Shown here one piece after another: positions 10,968-23,347 of a stretch of 64,000 bases of DNA (position 1 is the stretch's first letter; every line of letters begins with the position of its first letter). The notes beneath the pieces are model-generated. The model searched no databases and had not been told where the DNA came from. It saw only the letters and a program-made list of their open reading frames with translations. A program made the translations under genes and the position numbers. The stretch lies in contig NW_008246125.1 of NCBI RefSeq assembly GCF_000281045.1, forward strand, positions 129,451 through 193,450, given 5' to 3'. The DNA comes from Saprolegnia diclina VS20. Lineage: Eukaryota; Oomycota; Saprolegniomycetes; Saprolegniales; Saprolegniaceae.

Positions 10968-13900
10968 CTACTTGGTCTCGAGCTCGAGCTCGACCAGGTA
11001 GCGCATGCGGACTTGGCGCTCCTTGTACACGATGTACTCGCTGTACGAGAGCGATGGCATCTCCGACTGCAAGTCGTAACCGGTTGGCATCTCGACGCCG
11101 TCCAACATGTCGCTGCGTCCGATGACGTCGAACGCATACGTATCGTCGTCGACGGTAAAGTGCACCGTGAGGCGCAAGTGGGCCTCATGAAGGGCACCCG
11201 AGGGCCACCGCTGGCGCGCGATGGCATCGACCGAGATCTTGGTCGGCGTGTGGGACTGGCCATAGTAGTTGTAGTACACAAACAGACCCTCGAGGAGCTC
11301 ACTCGGTTCCGTCACGTCAATTCGCGACTGGACGCCTCGAGCAAAGCGTTGGAGGAAAGCGGCGGCATCCCCGCGCAGCGTCGTCCGGTTCGAGAAATAC
11401 TTGCTGTTTTCGTTCTTGGGCTGCTTGGCATACCACACAAACGACCGCGGCAGGTCTGTCCCGAGCGCCTTGAGGTCACCCAGCGGCACCTTGCTGCGCC
11501 CCGTAGCCGCGACGACCAGCGTCTCGCTGGGATCTGGTTGCGTGCACCCGACGGCAAATGTGCTGTGGGTGCCGTCGGCCGCCGACTCGCGGTACTCGGA
11601 ACTCTGGACGCAGTGCGGCGTCCCGAGCGCCACGTCGCAGAGGAGAAGGTACACCTTGGTCTTCTTGTTGTCCGCGGTTGTGAACGGCGTGCAGTACTGG
11701 AGACTCTTGGCGGCTGCGTCGGCAAAGTAGACTCCTTTCCCAAACGCAAGCCCCGTCCGCGGCGCATCGGCCGGCGCAATGCAGAGTCCGCGGTGCAGGA
11801 TGCTCATGAGGTTCGTGCGCTTCGTGCCGTGCCACAAGAGCGTCCGGTGCCCCGGCACGTCCGTGTCGGCGTCGCGGTCGAGCTCGTCGCGCCGGTCGAG
11901 TGTAAAGACATTGGCCACGCGGTAGCCGCTGTTGCAATGACCTTGCACATAGTACTTGCGGACTGCGTCGATTTCTGCGACGGAGCTTTGCCGCAGCTGC
12001 ACCTGGAGCGCGTCGTAGCAGTAGTCGAGCGGGTGGCGTTCGTGCGCCCGGGCCTTGGCGCCCAGCACAATCTTGCTCGTCGCTGCGATTTCAATGAGCT
12101 GACGCACGCGCGACATTTCCATTTGAACGCTCGTCACGTCGAGGAAAGCGGCGAGCTCGGTCGCGGCCGTCGCATCGTCACGCGGGACGCACTCAAAGTA
12201 CCGGCTGCACTTGGCCGCGATGGCCTCGGTGGCGGCGCGCCACTCGTCGGTGAGCGCTGCGAGCGCCGCGGGCTCGAGGCCGCCGCTGTTTTGGACGTTG
12301 GAGAGCACCTTGTCGTTGGTGACGATCATGTCGTGGATCTCATGGAGCTGCTGCAAAGCTTGCTGCAGCGCATCGCTCTGAAGCTCAACGAGCGGCACGT
12401 CGGTGAGCGAGAGGTGGTTGGCGGCTTCGTGGAGACAGTTCAAGTCCGTAATCGCCGCGAGGGCGTCCTGCACGGGCGGCGCGTGCACCGAAGCCGGCGC
12501 GTCCGTTGGCACTTGGATCGGGCTCGTCACGACCTTGTCGTACTTGGCGCGCTGCGTGCGGGCGACGCAGAGCATGTACTTGCCGGGTTTCTTGACGAAC
12601 GGCGTCTCGGGCGTCGGCGGGAACACGTTGCTCGTTTTGGACTTGAAGATCTTCTTGAACTCGTTGCCGGCGTTCACCGCGTCCGGGAACGGCGTGTGTT
12701 GGTACTTGCCGTCTTCGCCGATGCGACCCCAGTTGGTGAAGAGAATGTACACATCCTGCACCGGGTTGTGGACGACCTGCATGCGGTAAAAGACGTTGAC
12801 GCCGTGCTGGCCTGACTGCACGTCGACCTTGGTCAAAACGACGGCGTACGCGACCTTGTCGGCATCGACATAGACGGATGGGTTGTTGCCGGCCTCACAC
12901 TGCGGCGCGACCTCGGGCGTGATCTCTTCGTGCGCGACATGGCCGTGGGCTTCGCAGTAGGCGAGGAACGCGAGAGCGTCGTCGTCGACAGCCGGTTTGG
13001 GCGCAAAGGACGGGACGTCGCCGGTCGCCGGCAGCGGTGTCGACGTCAGCGCCGTCCAGAGCACACCCGACGGTTGCGTCTTGGCCAAGTCCAGCGGTGT
13101 TTGGCCGTCGACGTCGGTCGCGGTGGTCGAGACGCCGTTCTTCTTGAGCAGCTTTACGAGCAATACGTTCTCAAAGGACATCCCATGGCAAGGGTACACT
13201 GCGACGTGCAGTGCATTTTCGCCAAACGAGTTGGAAAGACCGGCGAGTTTGCGCAGGGCGGCCGCCGGCAGCTTCCGGCGCACGACGATCGGAGGTCGGC
13301 GGACAACGACCTCTTCCTCGTCGGTTGTCGTGGGTCTTGCTTTCTCGACATCTTCCATCGGCTCGTCCTCGACTTCTTCTTCTTCATCGTCGTCCGAGCC
13401 ACTGCCCATGTCTTCATCGCTGTCCGAGGCACTCGCATCGTCATAGTCGTCATCGTTCTCGTCGTTGCCGGACACGCTGCTGTCGCAGGCTGCCTCTGTC
13501 GTCTCTGTGTTCGCGGCCGTCTTGTCCGTGGCGACAAGCGGGCGCTGGATCGTCGCCGTGACGCTCTTGCCGACCAAAAACTTGGCTTCGTCCGTGAGGT
13601 TGCGCATGGCAGCGTGGGCGAGACAGCTGTTGCCGTCCGTGTCCGTCTCAGTGATATCCGCGCCGTGCGCCAAAAGCAGCGTCAAGAGATGCTGCCGCAA
13701 GTAACCCGACGTCACATACAGAGTCCGCAGGAGTGGTGTCGCGTGCAGAAGCTTGTCGTGGCTCGCATGGCGGGAGACCGCCAACGGGTGCGACGTCGGG
13801 AAGCGGCCACTGGGCGAGACACCGGCAGCAAGCAGCAGTTGCAGTAAAAAGAGCAGGCGCGTGGCATCCGTGCTGCTGTTGTTGCTGAATCGATCCAGGA

Positions 13901-16900
13901 GCAGCGAGACCACCGAGTGGCCGTCGTTGGCGCGCAGCGAGAGATCGGCGCCCCGACGCTTGAAAAACACCACGAGCTTGGTTGCGAGATCGACGTTGGT
14001 GACGGTGCGCAGACCGTGGACCACAGGCGTTGCCCCCGAGCTGGCCATGGTCGCATTGAGAAGTGTCGGTGCGTGGTGCAAGTAAAAGCAAAGCGCTTCC
14101 AGGTGCGCGTGGGGCGCCGCTGCGTGGAGCACCGAGGTGCCGTTCTTGTCGAGAGCATCCGCGGGCACACCCGCGTCTATGAGTTGCCACGCAACAGCGC
14201 GCGCAGCACCAGAGAACGCGACGTCCTGGGCCGCGAGAATGTGCAAGAGAGTCTCGCCGCGGTCGTTGGGGTGCTGAAGAACACGATCGCTGCTGTTGAC
14301 AAGGCTTGTGATGAGGTTGCTTGTCTACAAGGTGTGTGAGATAAGATGCGCTACAACAGAGCATCGTACCAGCTCCCAGTTGTGCGTCCGGATCGAATCT
14401 TCGACGGCTTGGCGCCGGCAGTAGCCGCTCTGGAGGAGAAGGTGGCAAATGCCCTGCCACTTTTGCTGCACCGCAAAAAAGTAGTAGCTTGCCTTGCGCT
14501 TCTTCTCCATCGACGGGTTCTCGACCGTAAAGGTTCCGTGGACGGACGAACCGTGCTGAATGAGCGTCGTGACCATGGCCTTGCGCTCGTGGGCCATCGC
14601 GCGGCCGAGCGCCGTGTCGCCGCGCTTATCTTCGACCGCCAGGATGGTCTTGGGCGCGAGATGCAGGATGCCGAGGACGCTGACGACGGCGCCTGTCGCG
14701 GCACCGAGGTGCAGCGGTGTGCGACCGAGAACGTCCTGACCCGTGACAACAAGACCGCCAACGAGGCAGAGACTGCCGACTGTCTCGATCGGGTCCGTAT
14801 CGGTTCTCGGAATCGTCGCCAAGTGGGCTTCGTGCTTCTTGACCTTTTCAGCGTGGGAGAGCGATCTGTGCTGGTGGTGCCAGTCGAGGTTGACCTTGAC
14901 AAACGCAAAGTGGAGCACCGAGAACCCGAAGCGGTCAATCGCGTTGACGTCGGCGCCGTGTTGCAAGAGCAGACTCTCCACGTCAAACGTGGCCTCGGGA
15001 GTCATCGGTGCCGCGTTCACGGCAAAGTGCAATGGCGTGCGCCCGTCGACGTCGGTGACGTTGATGGCGTCAGACGAGAGCGCGAGGAGGCCCCGGAGCA
15101 AGTGAATGTCGCGCTTCTTGCACGCGTAGTGCAGGCTCGTGCGCCCCTGGGCGTCGGGCACCGGGATCGCTGCCTTGGTGGTCTCGCGAATGAGCGCAGA
15201 GACGACGGTCCGGGCCGGCGGCGCCTCGGTCGGTTTGGCCTTGTGACACGCAAAGTCCCAGTCGTCGCCTTGCTGCACGGTCGTCGTGTAGTCAACGTCG
15301 TTGGCATGCAGGAGGGTCTGCTCGACGGAAAGGCCGGCGGCAACAGCAGCGGTGAGTGGCGTGAGCCCGTGTTCGTTCTGCAGCACAGCATTGGCGCCAA
15401 ACGAGAGAAGCAGGTCGACCAACTCGGTGTTTCGGCGGTCCACTGCCACGTGCAACGGCGTATTCTTGGGCTTGTCGGTGGCGGCGAACGACGGATCGGC
15501 GCCGTTCTCGAGGAGCAGCTGGACCATTGGCAGGCAATTGAGCGCTGCGTGGAGAGGCGTGCACGCCGGCGTCGTCGTCGTGGGCTTGATGGGGACGCAG
15601 TAGTTGACGTTGGCACCGATATTGATCTAGCCATAAACACATATGAATTCGCTGCAAGCAAAGGTTTGCGACGTACCAGTGCTCTAGCGCCGTCGACATG
15701 ACCGTGCTTGGCCGCCACGAGCAGCGGGGACTCGTCGCCATCGAGGGCATTGACATCGTCTTGTGTCCACGAGCCACAGGAAAGAAGCGTCGCGAGGACG
15801 TCCTTGCCGCGCCAGCGCTGCGCACCCTCCGAAGTCGTTGCCAGTCGCCGGGCGGCCGCCATGTGCAAAAGCCCTTGTGTCGATGGTGCCCACACCACTT
15901 CGTCCGATGCCTTTTCTCTCGACAGCGTCCGCATGCGCCGGAGACGCGCGAGGGCCGGCGTGTGCTGCAAGTAGAGCTCCAAGAGCGCCATGTAGGCTGC
16001 GTCGCCAGCCTCGTCGTCGCGGCGGACATCGGCGTGCATCGGTCGCTGATATAGCAACAGATCGGCGATTGGCGTGTCGCCGTCGCTGTCACACGCGGTG
16101 AACGCCGCCTTGTCGAGCCGCGCCACGACCGCCGTCACGACTGCAATCGGGAGGATCGTGGGCGCCGATGCGAGTGCGTGCAACAAGTTGTGGCGATACG
16201 GCGTCGACATGAAAGGAATCATGCCGTCGGACGCGGCCAAGAGGGCCTCGACAAACTCGGCGCCAGACGTCACCGCAGCAGTCCACGTCCCTGCCGTCAC
16301 CGTAGCCTTGGAGAGAAGCAGGTCGAATGCGGGCTTGGACTTGGCGCGTATCGCCAACGACAGCGGTTGACCGTGCTTCTCGAACACTGGGCCATCGACA
16401 ATGGCGCCGTGCTTGAGGAGAAGCGTCACCATCTCTAGCAGCACGGGCTTCGTAGCCTCTTCGCTGTTAGCGAGACGCTGAAGCAATTGCTGGAGCGGCG
16501 TGCGCTCCTCCGTCGTCGCGCGGTTCGGATCGGCTCCCTTCTCGAGCAAGAAGGTGAGTTCGTCCGTTGACTCGGCCAGTTGACACTGCAGAAAGAGCAT
16601 CGACGCGCCGTCGGCGTCGACAAAATCGATGGCGCCAGCGTCCGTCGCGTGGTCGATGAGAAAGCGCGAGACATCATAGCGACCCTTGAGCGCCGCGCAG
16701 GCCATTGGCGTGTAGCCCCAGTCGTTCCGGCTCCACGCTTCGGCACCGACGCTGTGCAGCAGCCGGACACACGACCGCCACCCGTAGCTCGCAGCGTAGT
16801 GCATGACGGTATTGAGCGACGTATCGGCTGCGTTCCTACGCAATGGCACACACATGAGCATCGACACGCAGGCAAAGCAAAATGTACGCGTCGGCGCCGG

Positions 16901-19037
16901 CGTTCAGAAGCGTCGTTGCCACGGCAGAGTGCCCGTTCATGACGGCGAGGATGAGCGGCGTGCGACGTAGCTTGTCGCGGATGTCGACAGGCGCGCGGGC
17001 GCCGAGCAAGACACCCACAACGTCCGCATGCCCTGCCTCGGCAGCCAGCGCCAGCGCTGAGAGCTTGCCGTGGTTGCTTGCTGTGGCTGCGTTGATCTCG
17101 GCGCCGGCGTCCAGGAGCGCGGTGACGACGGCCGCGTGTCCGCGCACAGCGGCAATGTGCAATGCGCGAAACCCGTTTGGACTGAGGCCCTCGAGATACC
17201 CGGAGCGCATCTCGGCGGGCATCGACTCCAGGAGCAGCTTTAACGTCTCGGTGCGTCCCGACGAGCTCGCCCAGTGCAACGGCGTTTCTACGCGCACAGT
17301 TGGACCACAAAGCTTCTTGGTGTCTCGTACCTTTGGCCGTTGTCTTGGACGTCGCGTCGGCGCCGGCATCGAGGAGGATGCGCATCGGCGCCGACGAGGA
17401 GCACACGGCGGCGTAGTGCACAGCGTGCCACCCGGCCCTGTCGGCAAACTCGAGTTCGGGCGTGCTGAGCTCGGCCACGAGCTGCCCCAAGTGGCGCGCG
17501 TTTGGGTCGAGACTGGCCACGTGCAAGGGCGCGATACCATGGCCCGTCGCCTTCTTGAGCACCGAGACCTTCCGGAAGGGCTCGAGCGGCGCGTCCGAGA
17601 GCACGCCAAGGTGCAGCGCGTTGTAGCCCCAGCCAGAGCGAGCGACGAGGATGCCGAGGAGCTTGGTCGCGAGCGCCACATTGCCGCAGCGGAATACCTG
17701 CGGCATCACCGCCTCCGCGTTCGAGACCCACGCGTCCGCGGGGTAGAAGAACACCACGAGCTCGTACGTCGTGTTGGGCGAGCTCCACAGCACCTTGCTG
17801 AGGCCGGTGCGGTCAAAATCCACAAAGGGATAGGCTTCGCCCATGATGTCCACGTCCAAGTCCTTGAGCAGCGCGTTGAGCCCTTCCTTGCCTCCGCGAC
17901 TCGCATTGATGGCGCGTCTATCGTCTTTGGGATGAGCGATCAGCGACCAAAGCGACGGCTGCGCACCGGTTGTAGTCGCTGTACGCACTCGTGTGCTGTC
18001 CTGTCCCAAGGGATTGCAGTGCGCACTTAGGCTTGGCGGCAAACGTCCACTTGGTCTCCTTGATACTTTGAAACAAAAGGAGCGCCTGTCGAAGAGCGTG
18101 AGCCGATGCACGAGGTAGACACAAGAGTGTACCAGCATGTCGTTGTTTTCGATTGCATACTGCAACGCCGTCTTCCGCAGGCCTACGCTGCGCACTGCAT
18201 GGAGCGTGTGCATCTTGGCGGCTGCGTCCGGCGTCAAGAGCGATGCGAGGAGGTCGTAATTGCGCGTGAGCACCGCACGTACCACCTCCTTGGCGCTTGC
18301 GAGCACGTCATGGCACTTGGAACGGAAACTATGGTCGCCCGCCATCTCGTCGTCGGCCACGTCCGTCGCAACGTGCACGATGCAGCGCGCCAAACCCGAC
18401 TTCTTGTCGATTTTAGTCTTGGCGCTCTTGGGTGATGCGCGGCTGCGCTTGCCGCGGGGTGACTTCTTCGTTGTCGTCTCGGTACCGTCGTCGTCGTCGT
18501 CGTCGTCATTATCGTCGTCTTCGGCAGCGCTGGACGCCTTGGTCTTGCGCTTCTTGATGGGCTGTGTCTCTTCTTCGGGCACGCCGTTCCCGGCCTCAAC
18601 AGCATCCAAGACGCGTTGCACCTACGCAGAGAACGATGAGATCATGATGATGATGGGGTTGGGGTGTCGTGACGCACCCGCTGGGCGTGGCGAGCTGGGA
18701 GCGCGTAGGTCCCTGCGCGCTTGGCTTCAAGCGCCACTTCGCACATGATGGCGCGGACCGGCGCCACGTCGTAGGCCCCGACAACGTACGAGCCATCGGG
18801 CTTCTTGTCGTAGTAGAGGACGTTGACCGTTGCGCTGTCGTCTTCGAGCATCTCCTCGGTCGTGTCGTCGAGGAGCTCGGCCACGTAGAAGCGCTCGTCG
18901 TCGTCGCAGCGGACGGCGACCACGCTCATGGCCTCGAAGAGCGTGTTGATGCTGTCGTCGTCGTAGTGCACCGTGACGGGCGGTGGCGGCGGCGCCTTGC
19001 GCTTCACGGCCTTGCTCTTGGTCTTGCTCTTGGCCAT
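10968..19037 (-). CDS. Giant ankyrin-WGR-PARP protein, tankyrase/PME-5-like poly(ADP-ribose) polymerase
   Basis: Predicted 2575-residue ADP-ribosyltransferase. Eight exons: 19037-18678, 18621-18133, 18085-17967, 17917-17331, 17287-16888, 16835-15677, 15626-14370 and 14324-10968; all introns are 43-56 nt GT-AG and the phases agree throughout. The N terminus is Lys/Pro- and acid-rich with a poly-Asp tract. About 1500 residues of ankyrin repeats follow in at least three blocks (e.g. ALHIAAVRGHAAVVTALLDAG), interrupted by an acidic linker. A WGR domain (YILFTNWGRIGEDG) lies near residue 1985, a PARP regulatory-like helical part follows, and the catalytic domain has LLWHGTKRTNLMSIL (His near 2285), FGKGVYFADAAAKS (Tyr) and SEYIVY (Glu near 2550): the full H-Y-E triad, so poly-ADP-ribosylation is plausible. 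About 125 extra residues sit between PLGD and SEYIVY. The architecture matches nematode PME-5. Role inferred: DNA-damage or chromatin signalling. Confidence 0.9.
18486..18519. repeat. GTC/GAC trinucleotide tract (poly-Asp)
   Basis: A run of GTC triplets broken by one ATT codes for the acidic DDDNDDDDDDD segment in exon 2 of the PARP gene. It is likely to vary in length between strains. Confidence 0.7.
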
Positions 19038-19734
19038 GGCAGTTGTGGAACGAACAGGGTAAACTCAATTCTGCCCCACTTTGACCCCTACAGCTCAATC
19101 CGGACGGCAATCCGGATGGCGTTCCATTTCGAGGCGCGAGTGATGGTGACCTGCACCGTGGCATCTCGGGACCTCCACCCAGACAGCTGATTCATCCCAG
19201 GTCGTTAAACGCGACGGCGTCAAGGTTAATCAGGTTAAATGAGAGGGCGATGATTACCGGTGTGGATTCACAAGGTAAACTAATGCCTGTGGAATGTTCT
19301 AAACGAGTGAGAGGACGCGGGTCGGTTATCTGAGAGCGTCGATGCATGAGCCGCCTCATATGTGATCGCCAGCCCCACTTGGGATGGGCCAGTGCAAAAG
19401 TCAAAGCCAACACAAGGCCTTCATCGGCGAAATGAATCAGCCATCAAATGAGCGTCGATTCTACAGTGAAGTCCCATCAAACTTGTCATCTGCGTTCTGT
19501 TGCCACGAACAACGACGCAAATCGCTCTGGGTTTGTATCAAGGCTCTTCTTCCGGCGTTGGGCTCTCGGTGCGATAAGGAAATCGAGTTGCTCTGCGGTG
19601 GCAACCAGGCACCGTGCCATTGGTCGTCCTGCCTCCGACAACAACACAACTCTGGCACTCTACCACCATGGCAGCGCGTCTGCTCGTGGCGCCACGTCAT
19701 GAGACCACACGGGTGTTTCGAGCGTTACGCAACG
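19038..19734. promoter_or_regulatory. Divergent upstream region of the PARP and PP4R4 genes
   Basis: About 700 bases without a supported gene. Near the PARP start are two ATCCGGA elements at 19098-19104 and 19110-19117 (61-80 bases upstream). The rest shows no clear motif. Confidence 0.4.
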
Positions 19735-19750
19735 CCGCTATAAATAGCGG
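19735..19750 (+). promoter_or_regulatory. TATA box inside an inverted repeat, upstream of PP4R4
   Basis: CCGCTAT-AA-ATAGCGG is a perfect 7-bp inverted repeat whose centre is TATAAATA (19739-19746), about 55 bases before the ATG at 19801. GCAA at 19729-19732 and TTGC at 19759-19762 lie outside it as a weaker outer arm. Confidence 0.45.
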
Positions 19751-19800
19751 TACCGCTGTTGCGTCGCGCCAGAGTCCTTTTGTTGCATGGGGCCGGCGCC

Positions 19801-22800
19801 ATGGACGACTTCTTCTTCGAGAAAGAGGCCGAGTGCTGCTTTGACCGCGACGGCGACGTACTGCATCTTGGTATGGGCGCAGAGACTTATGCATCTCTAG
19901 AACCCATCGGACCTCGAGCGACTCCATGTCGAGGAAGACATGGCCGAGATCCCTCGCGCCGACTGGCTCCTCAAGACCGGACTCAAGCAGCAAAAGATAT
20001 CGGTCCTCGCTTCGATTCCAACGATCCTCGCCGCCAACAACTCGAAAGAGAATTTAACGCTGCTCCTCGACGACATCAAGGCAACCTTATGCGCCATCTG
20101 GGAGGCTCATGCTCATGCGTAGATAATCTGGAAGCGCAACGAGACCGAGAACGACATGGACATGCTCGTCGAGATCCTCAACTGCCTCATGCACCTCGCC
20201 GGTGGCACATGCGACGGCAAGCTCATCGCGTACCCGCTGCCGACGCTCCACGACGAATACGACGAGCTCATCTCGAGCTACCACCGGCAAAAGCAGGCCG
20301 CGACCTTCCTCCTCAGCGACGACCAAGTCACCAAGCAGCTCCTCCCAATGGTGCTCGACTTTGTCAACGACATTCAGCAGAAAGACGTGGCCGAGGTCGC
20401 GAGTCGGTGCATCGCCGCGCTCGTACCACGCCTCTCGGGCTCGGTCAAGAAGACACAGGTGCGCCTCTGCAGCACGTTATAACTATAGAGATATGCCTCT
20501 AGATCATTCGCATTGGCATCGAGAAGGGCGACGTGTCTCAGGCCGCGGGCTCGCGCCTCATTTGTTGCTGGGTCCTCGGCGTCCTCACGGCGTCGACGCT
20601 GCTCTCGGAAGCCGACATTGAGAGCCTCTTTTTCCAAAAGGCTCGCGAAATGTATCGCAGCTTGCGTCTCATCAGCCCTCCAATAGATGATGGGTCTGTG
20701 CCAAGACACGGACACAGACGTGCGGACGTGCATGTGCATGCAGCTGGATGCGTTGGCGCGCGCTGTGAGGTATAGCTCAAGACAGCGCATCGATTCCACT
20801 GTATGCGATTTGCGATGTAGCACGACAAAGGCGTGTGCCGACCTCCTGCCTGAGCTCCTCGAGCTCCTCCAAGACGAAGAGGAGCAAGTGAAAAGCATGG
20901 CGTTTCGGACGCTCGTGTCCCTCTACGACTTTTACCCCAAGAAGGAGCGCGAATCGCAGATCTTGCCCGTGCTCCTTGACGTGATTGCCCACACGCCATC
21001 GTATTTAATCGGCCCGCTCGCCACCAGCTTTGGACGACTTGTCTTTAAGCTCTTTACGCTCAACGACTTTGGCGCAGAAAGCAGCAGCGTCCTTCTCACG
21101 GCCTTCAATCGCCTCGGGCGGCACGCGGAGAACGAGGTGCGCCTCGCTTGCGCCTACAACTTTCCCGCGGTCGTCTTGTCGTTTGGCGCCAACCAATACT
21201 CGGCGCAGCTCGACGAGCTCCTCCAAGCGCTCACGCAGGACAAGGCCGAGAGCGTCCGCATCACGGCTGTCGCTGGCCTCCACGAAATCGCCCACCTTCT
21301 CGGGCAGCAGCGAGCACTGCGGTACATCAAAGCCATGTCGCTCACGACGCTGCGCGACGAGTCGGCGGTCGTCCAAGGCTACATGATTGCGCGCTTACCC
21401 GACGTCATGCCCTACTTTTGCACAAGCGTCGACGACGACCAGCGGGTACCCACCACTGCCATCAAGTGCAAAGTGGGAAATTCAGTGTAGATGGCGTACC
21501 TCGAGACGGTGCTCAAGCACATTTTACAGCATCATACGGTCCTCGCGGCCGGCAAGTGGCGCGACCAGCTACGCGTCGTCTCAGCCCTCGAGAAGCTGCA
21601 CCCGTTCTTGTCCCCGATTCAGCTGTTTGAGCGAATATTTCCGCTCCTCTTTGAGATGATGAACGCGGTGCGTGGGTCGGTGTACGGCGTTTCGGACGAC
21701 GTTGGGCTTGTAGGGCGCGCGACCGGTCCAGCTCGAAGCCGTGCGCACCCTTGTGACCCTTCACCGCGAGAACAAAGTCCAGACCAACCGCTTCAACATA
21801 CTCGTGCGCCTACGAAAGGAGTACGCCCAGGGCAAGAGCTACTGGCAGCGATCGCTCTTCCTCGACGCGTGCGACTTTGCTGTTGGCTGCTACAGCCGCA
21901 AGTACATTCGACACGTCTTTGTCGAGCCCGCACTCGACCTCCTCGACGACCACGTACCGAACGTGCGCATCAAGGCAGCGTCCCTGCTCTTGGCGTGGAA
22001 GAGTTGCTTGGATCCGAATACGCCAGGCGACGAGAAGCTCCTCACGCGCATTCGCATCGTGCTTGAAGCGCCGCATGAAGCCGACCGTGACGTACTTGCC
22101 GTCCTTGTACACGCACGCGACCACTGGGCAGAACCCGTGACTCCATCAGACGAGGACAATGACCGCCGCGTCGCTGCTGAGGAGGCGCTTGGCATGCACA
22201 CGGACCACGACCTCTTCACGTCGGAAGCCAAGTGGTCGGAAATGCTCGAGTATACGCTGATCGTCGGCAAAGACGGGCAGGTCGTCCGGCGCGCGCGCGT
22301 CAAGTCGATCGACATAATCAACAAGATTCGACAGCACAGCAAAGAGATGCCCAACCCGCGGTCGTCGTCGACGTGTGTGCCACCGCGGCAGCTGAGCAAG
22401 CTGGACGTCAAGCCCGGTGGCACCAAGCTCCCGACGACCATGGTGCCAAAACCAACAGCCACGTCGTCAGCCGTGTCACTGCCAACGTGCGCAACGCTAG
22501 CACCCAAGAGTGCCAGCGCTGGCCTCATTGCAAGAGAGTCCAAGAGCGCGACGGCAACAACGGGCTCGCTCAAGCAGATTACCGATCCAGCGAAAATGGC
22601 GACTGCGCGAAGTGCGCTCGTGAAAGCACCGCCATCAACGACGACGAGCGCCGTGGCGAGCAAAGCCAAAGTACGTTGAGGTTGATGCGTCGCTTGGATT
22701 TCATGCCCTGTAGGACAAGAAGGACGAGACGACCTTGACGAAAATCCCGAACATCCCAGTACCGACGCGTCCGGTCGCACCGGCAAAGCGCGTTCAGTCG

Positions 22801-22920
22801 CCGTCCATGGTCAAACCGGCAGCGCTTGCAACCGGCACAGCGGCATCAACGTCGACCGCGGTCTCTCTGGCGCGAACAGCGCCGTCCGCGGCCAAAGTGG
22901 CACCCTTGGCCAAACGATGA
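19801..22920 (+). CDS. PPP4R4: HEAT-repeat protein, PP4 regulatory subunit 4 (PP4R4) homologue
   Basis: Predicted 919-residue HEAT-repeat scaffold of protein phosphatase 4 (the human protein is of similar length). Exons: 19801-19857, 19901-20080, 20123-20458, 20503-20640, 20687-20769, 20821-21445, 21491-21667, 21714-22670 and 22714-22920. Family landmarks in order: LCQDTDTDVRTCMCMQLD, the LLPELLELLQDEEEQVK HEAT repeat, RLACAYNFPAVVLSFG, VRITAVAGLHEIAHLLG, and PVQLEAVRTLVTLHREN. The C-terminal 230 residues are Ser/Thr/Ala/Lys-rich and disordered (repeated ATG-free PSTTT-type runs). Two introns (20081-20122 and 20641-20686) have no GT donor that keeps frame, but AAG|GC donors do, so GC-AG splicing is inferred there. 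The first exon is only 19 codons and starts from the ATG 55 bases after a TATA box. Confidence 0.8.
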
Positions 22921-23347
22921 TGACCGGGCAAATCGCTAGCATACATACTCCTGCCAACTTATAATGCGAGTATTAGACCGTCGTGGGAAAGCGGCGACGA
23001 CGACTGAAGTGCGGGTTGAGAATCTGGTGTTGTTGTTTCGCGAGACGGTACCGTCAGTCGGACGTCTGGATACCAGCATCACACAATGTGTGATGGACCA
23101 AAAACTCAACCGGCCAAGGTGTTGTTCAAGTCGTAGGTGGCCTTGCCATGAACTTTGCGGGCGATTGCGGTTGAGCTGTCCATCGCAGCTTTTTCTACGC
23201 AAGCGTTTGCGGCTTGTCGTGCTGCCACGTCACGTCCATGCGATGCAACATAAAGCGCACAACATCACGTGTGGATTGTTAAGAGTAGTACTTGGAGCGA
23301 AGCAGGACGACGGAAACAAGTGAGGTTAAATATGGTCCTTTCGGAGC
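22921..23347. other. Convergent intergenic region
   Basis: 427 bases between the ends of PP4R4 and the mucin-like gene. No gene or repeat recognised. Confidence 0.4.

Noticed and set aside
10935..12815. 626-codon plus-strand open frame opposite the PARP catalytic exon
   Set aside because: It is the antisense of a conserved PARP domain; the Arg/Val/His-rich translation has no domain and reflects GC-rich codons.
14346..15701. 451-codon plus-strand open frame opposite the ankyrin exons
   Set aside because: Antisense shadow; it also runs across an intron of the real gene.
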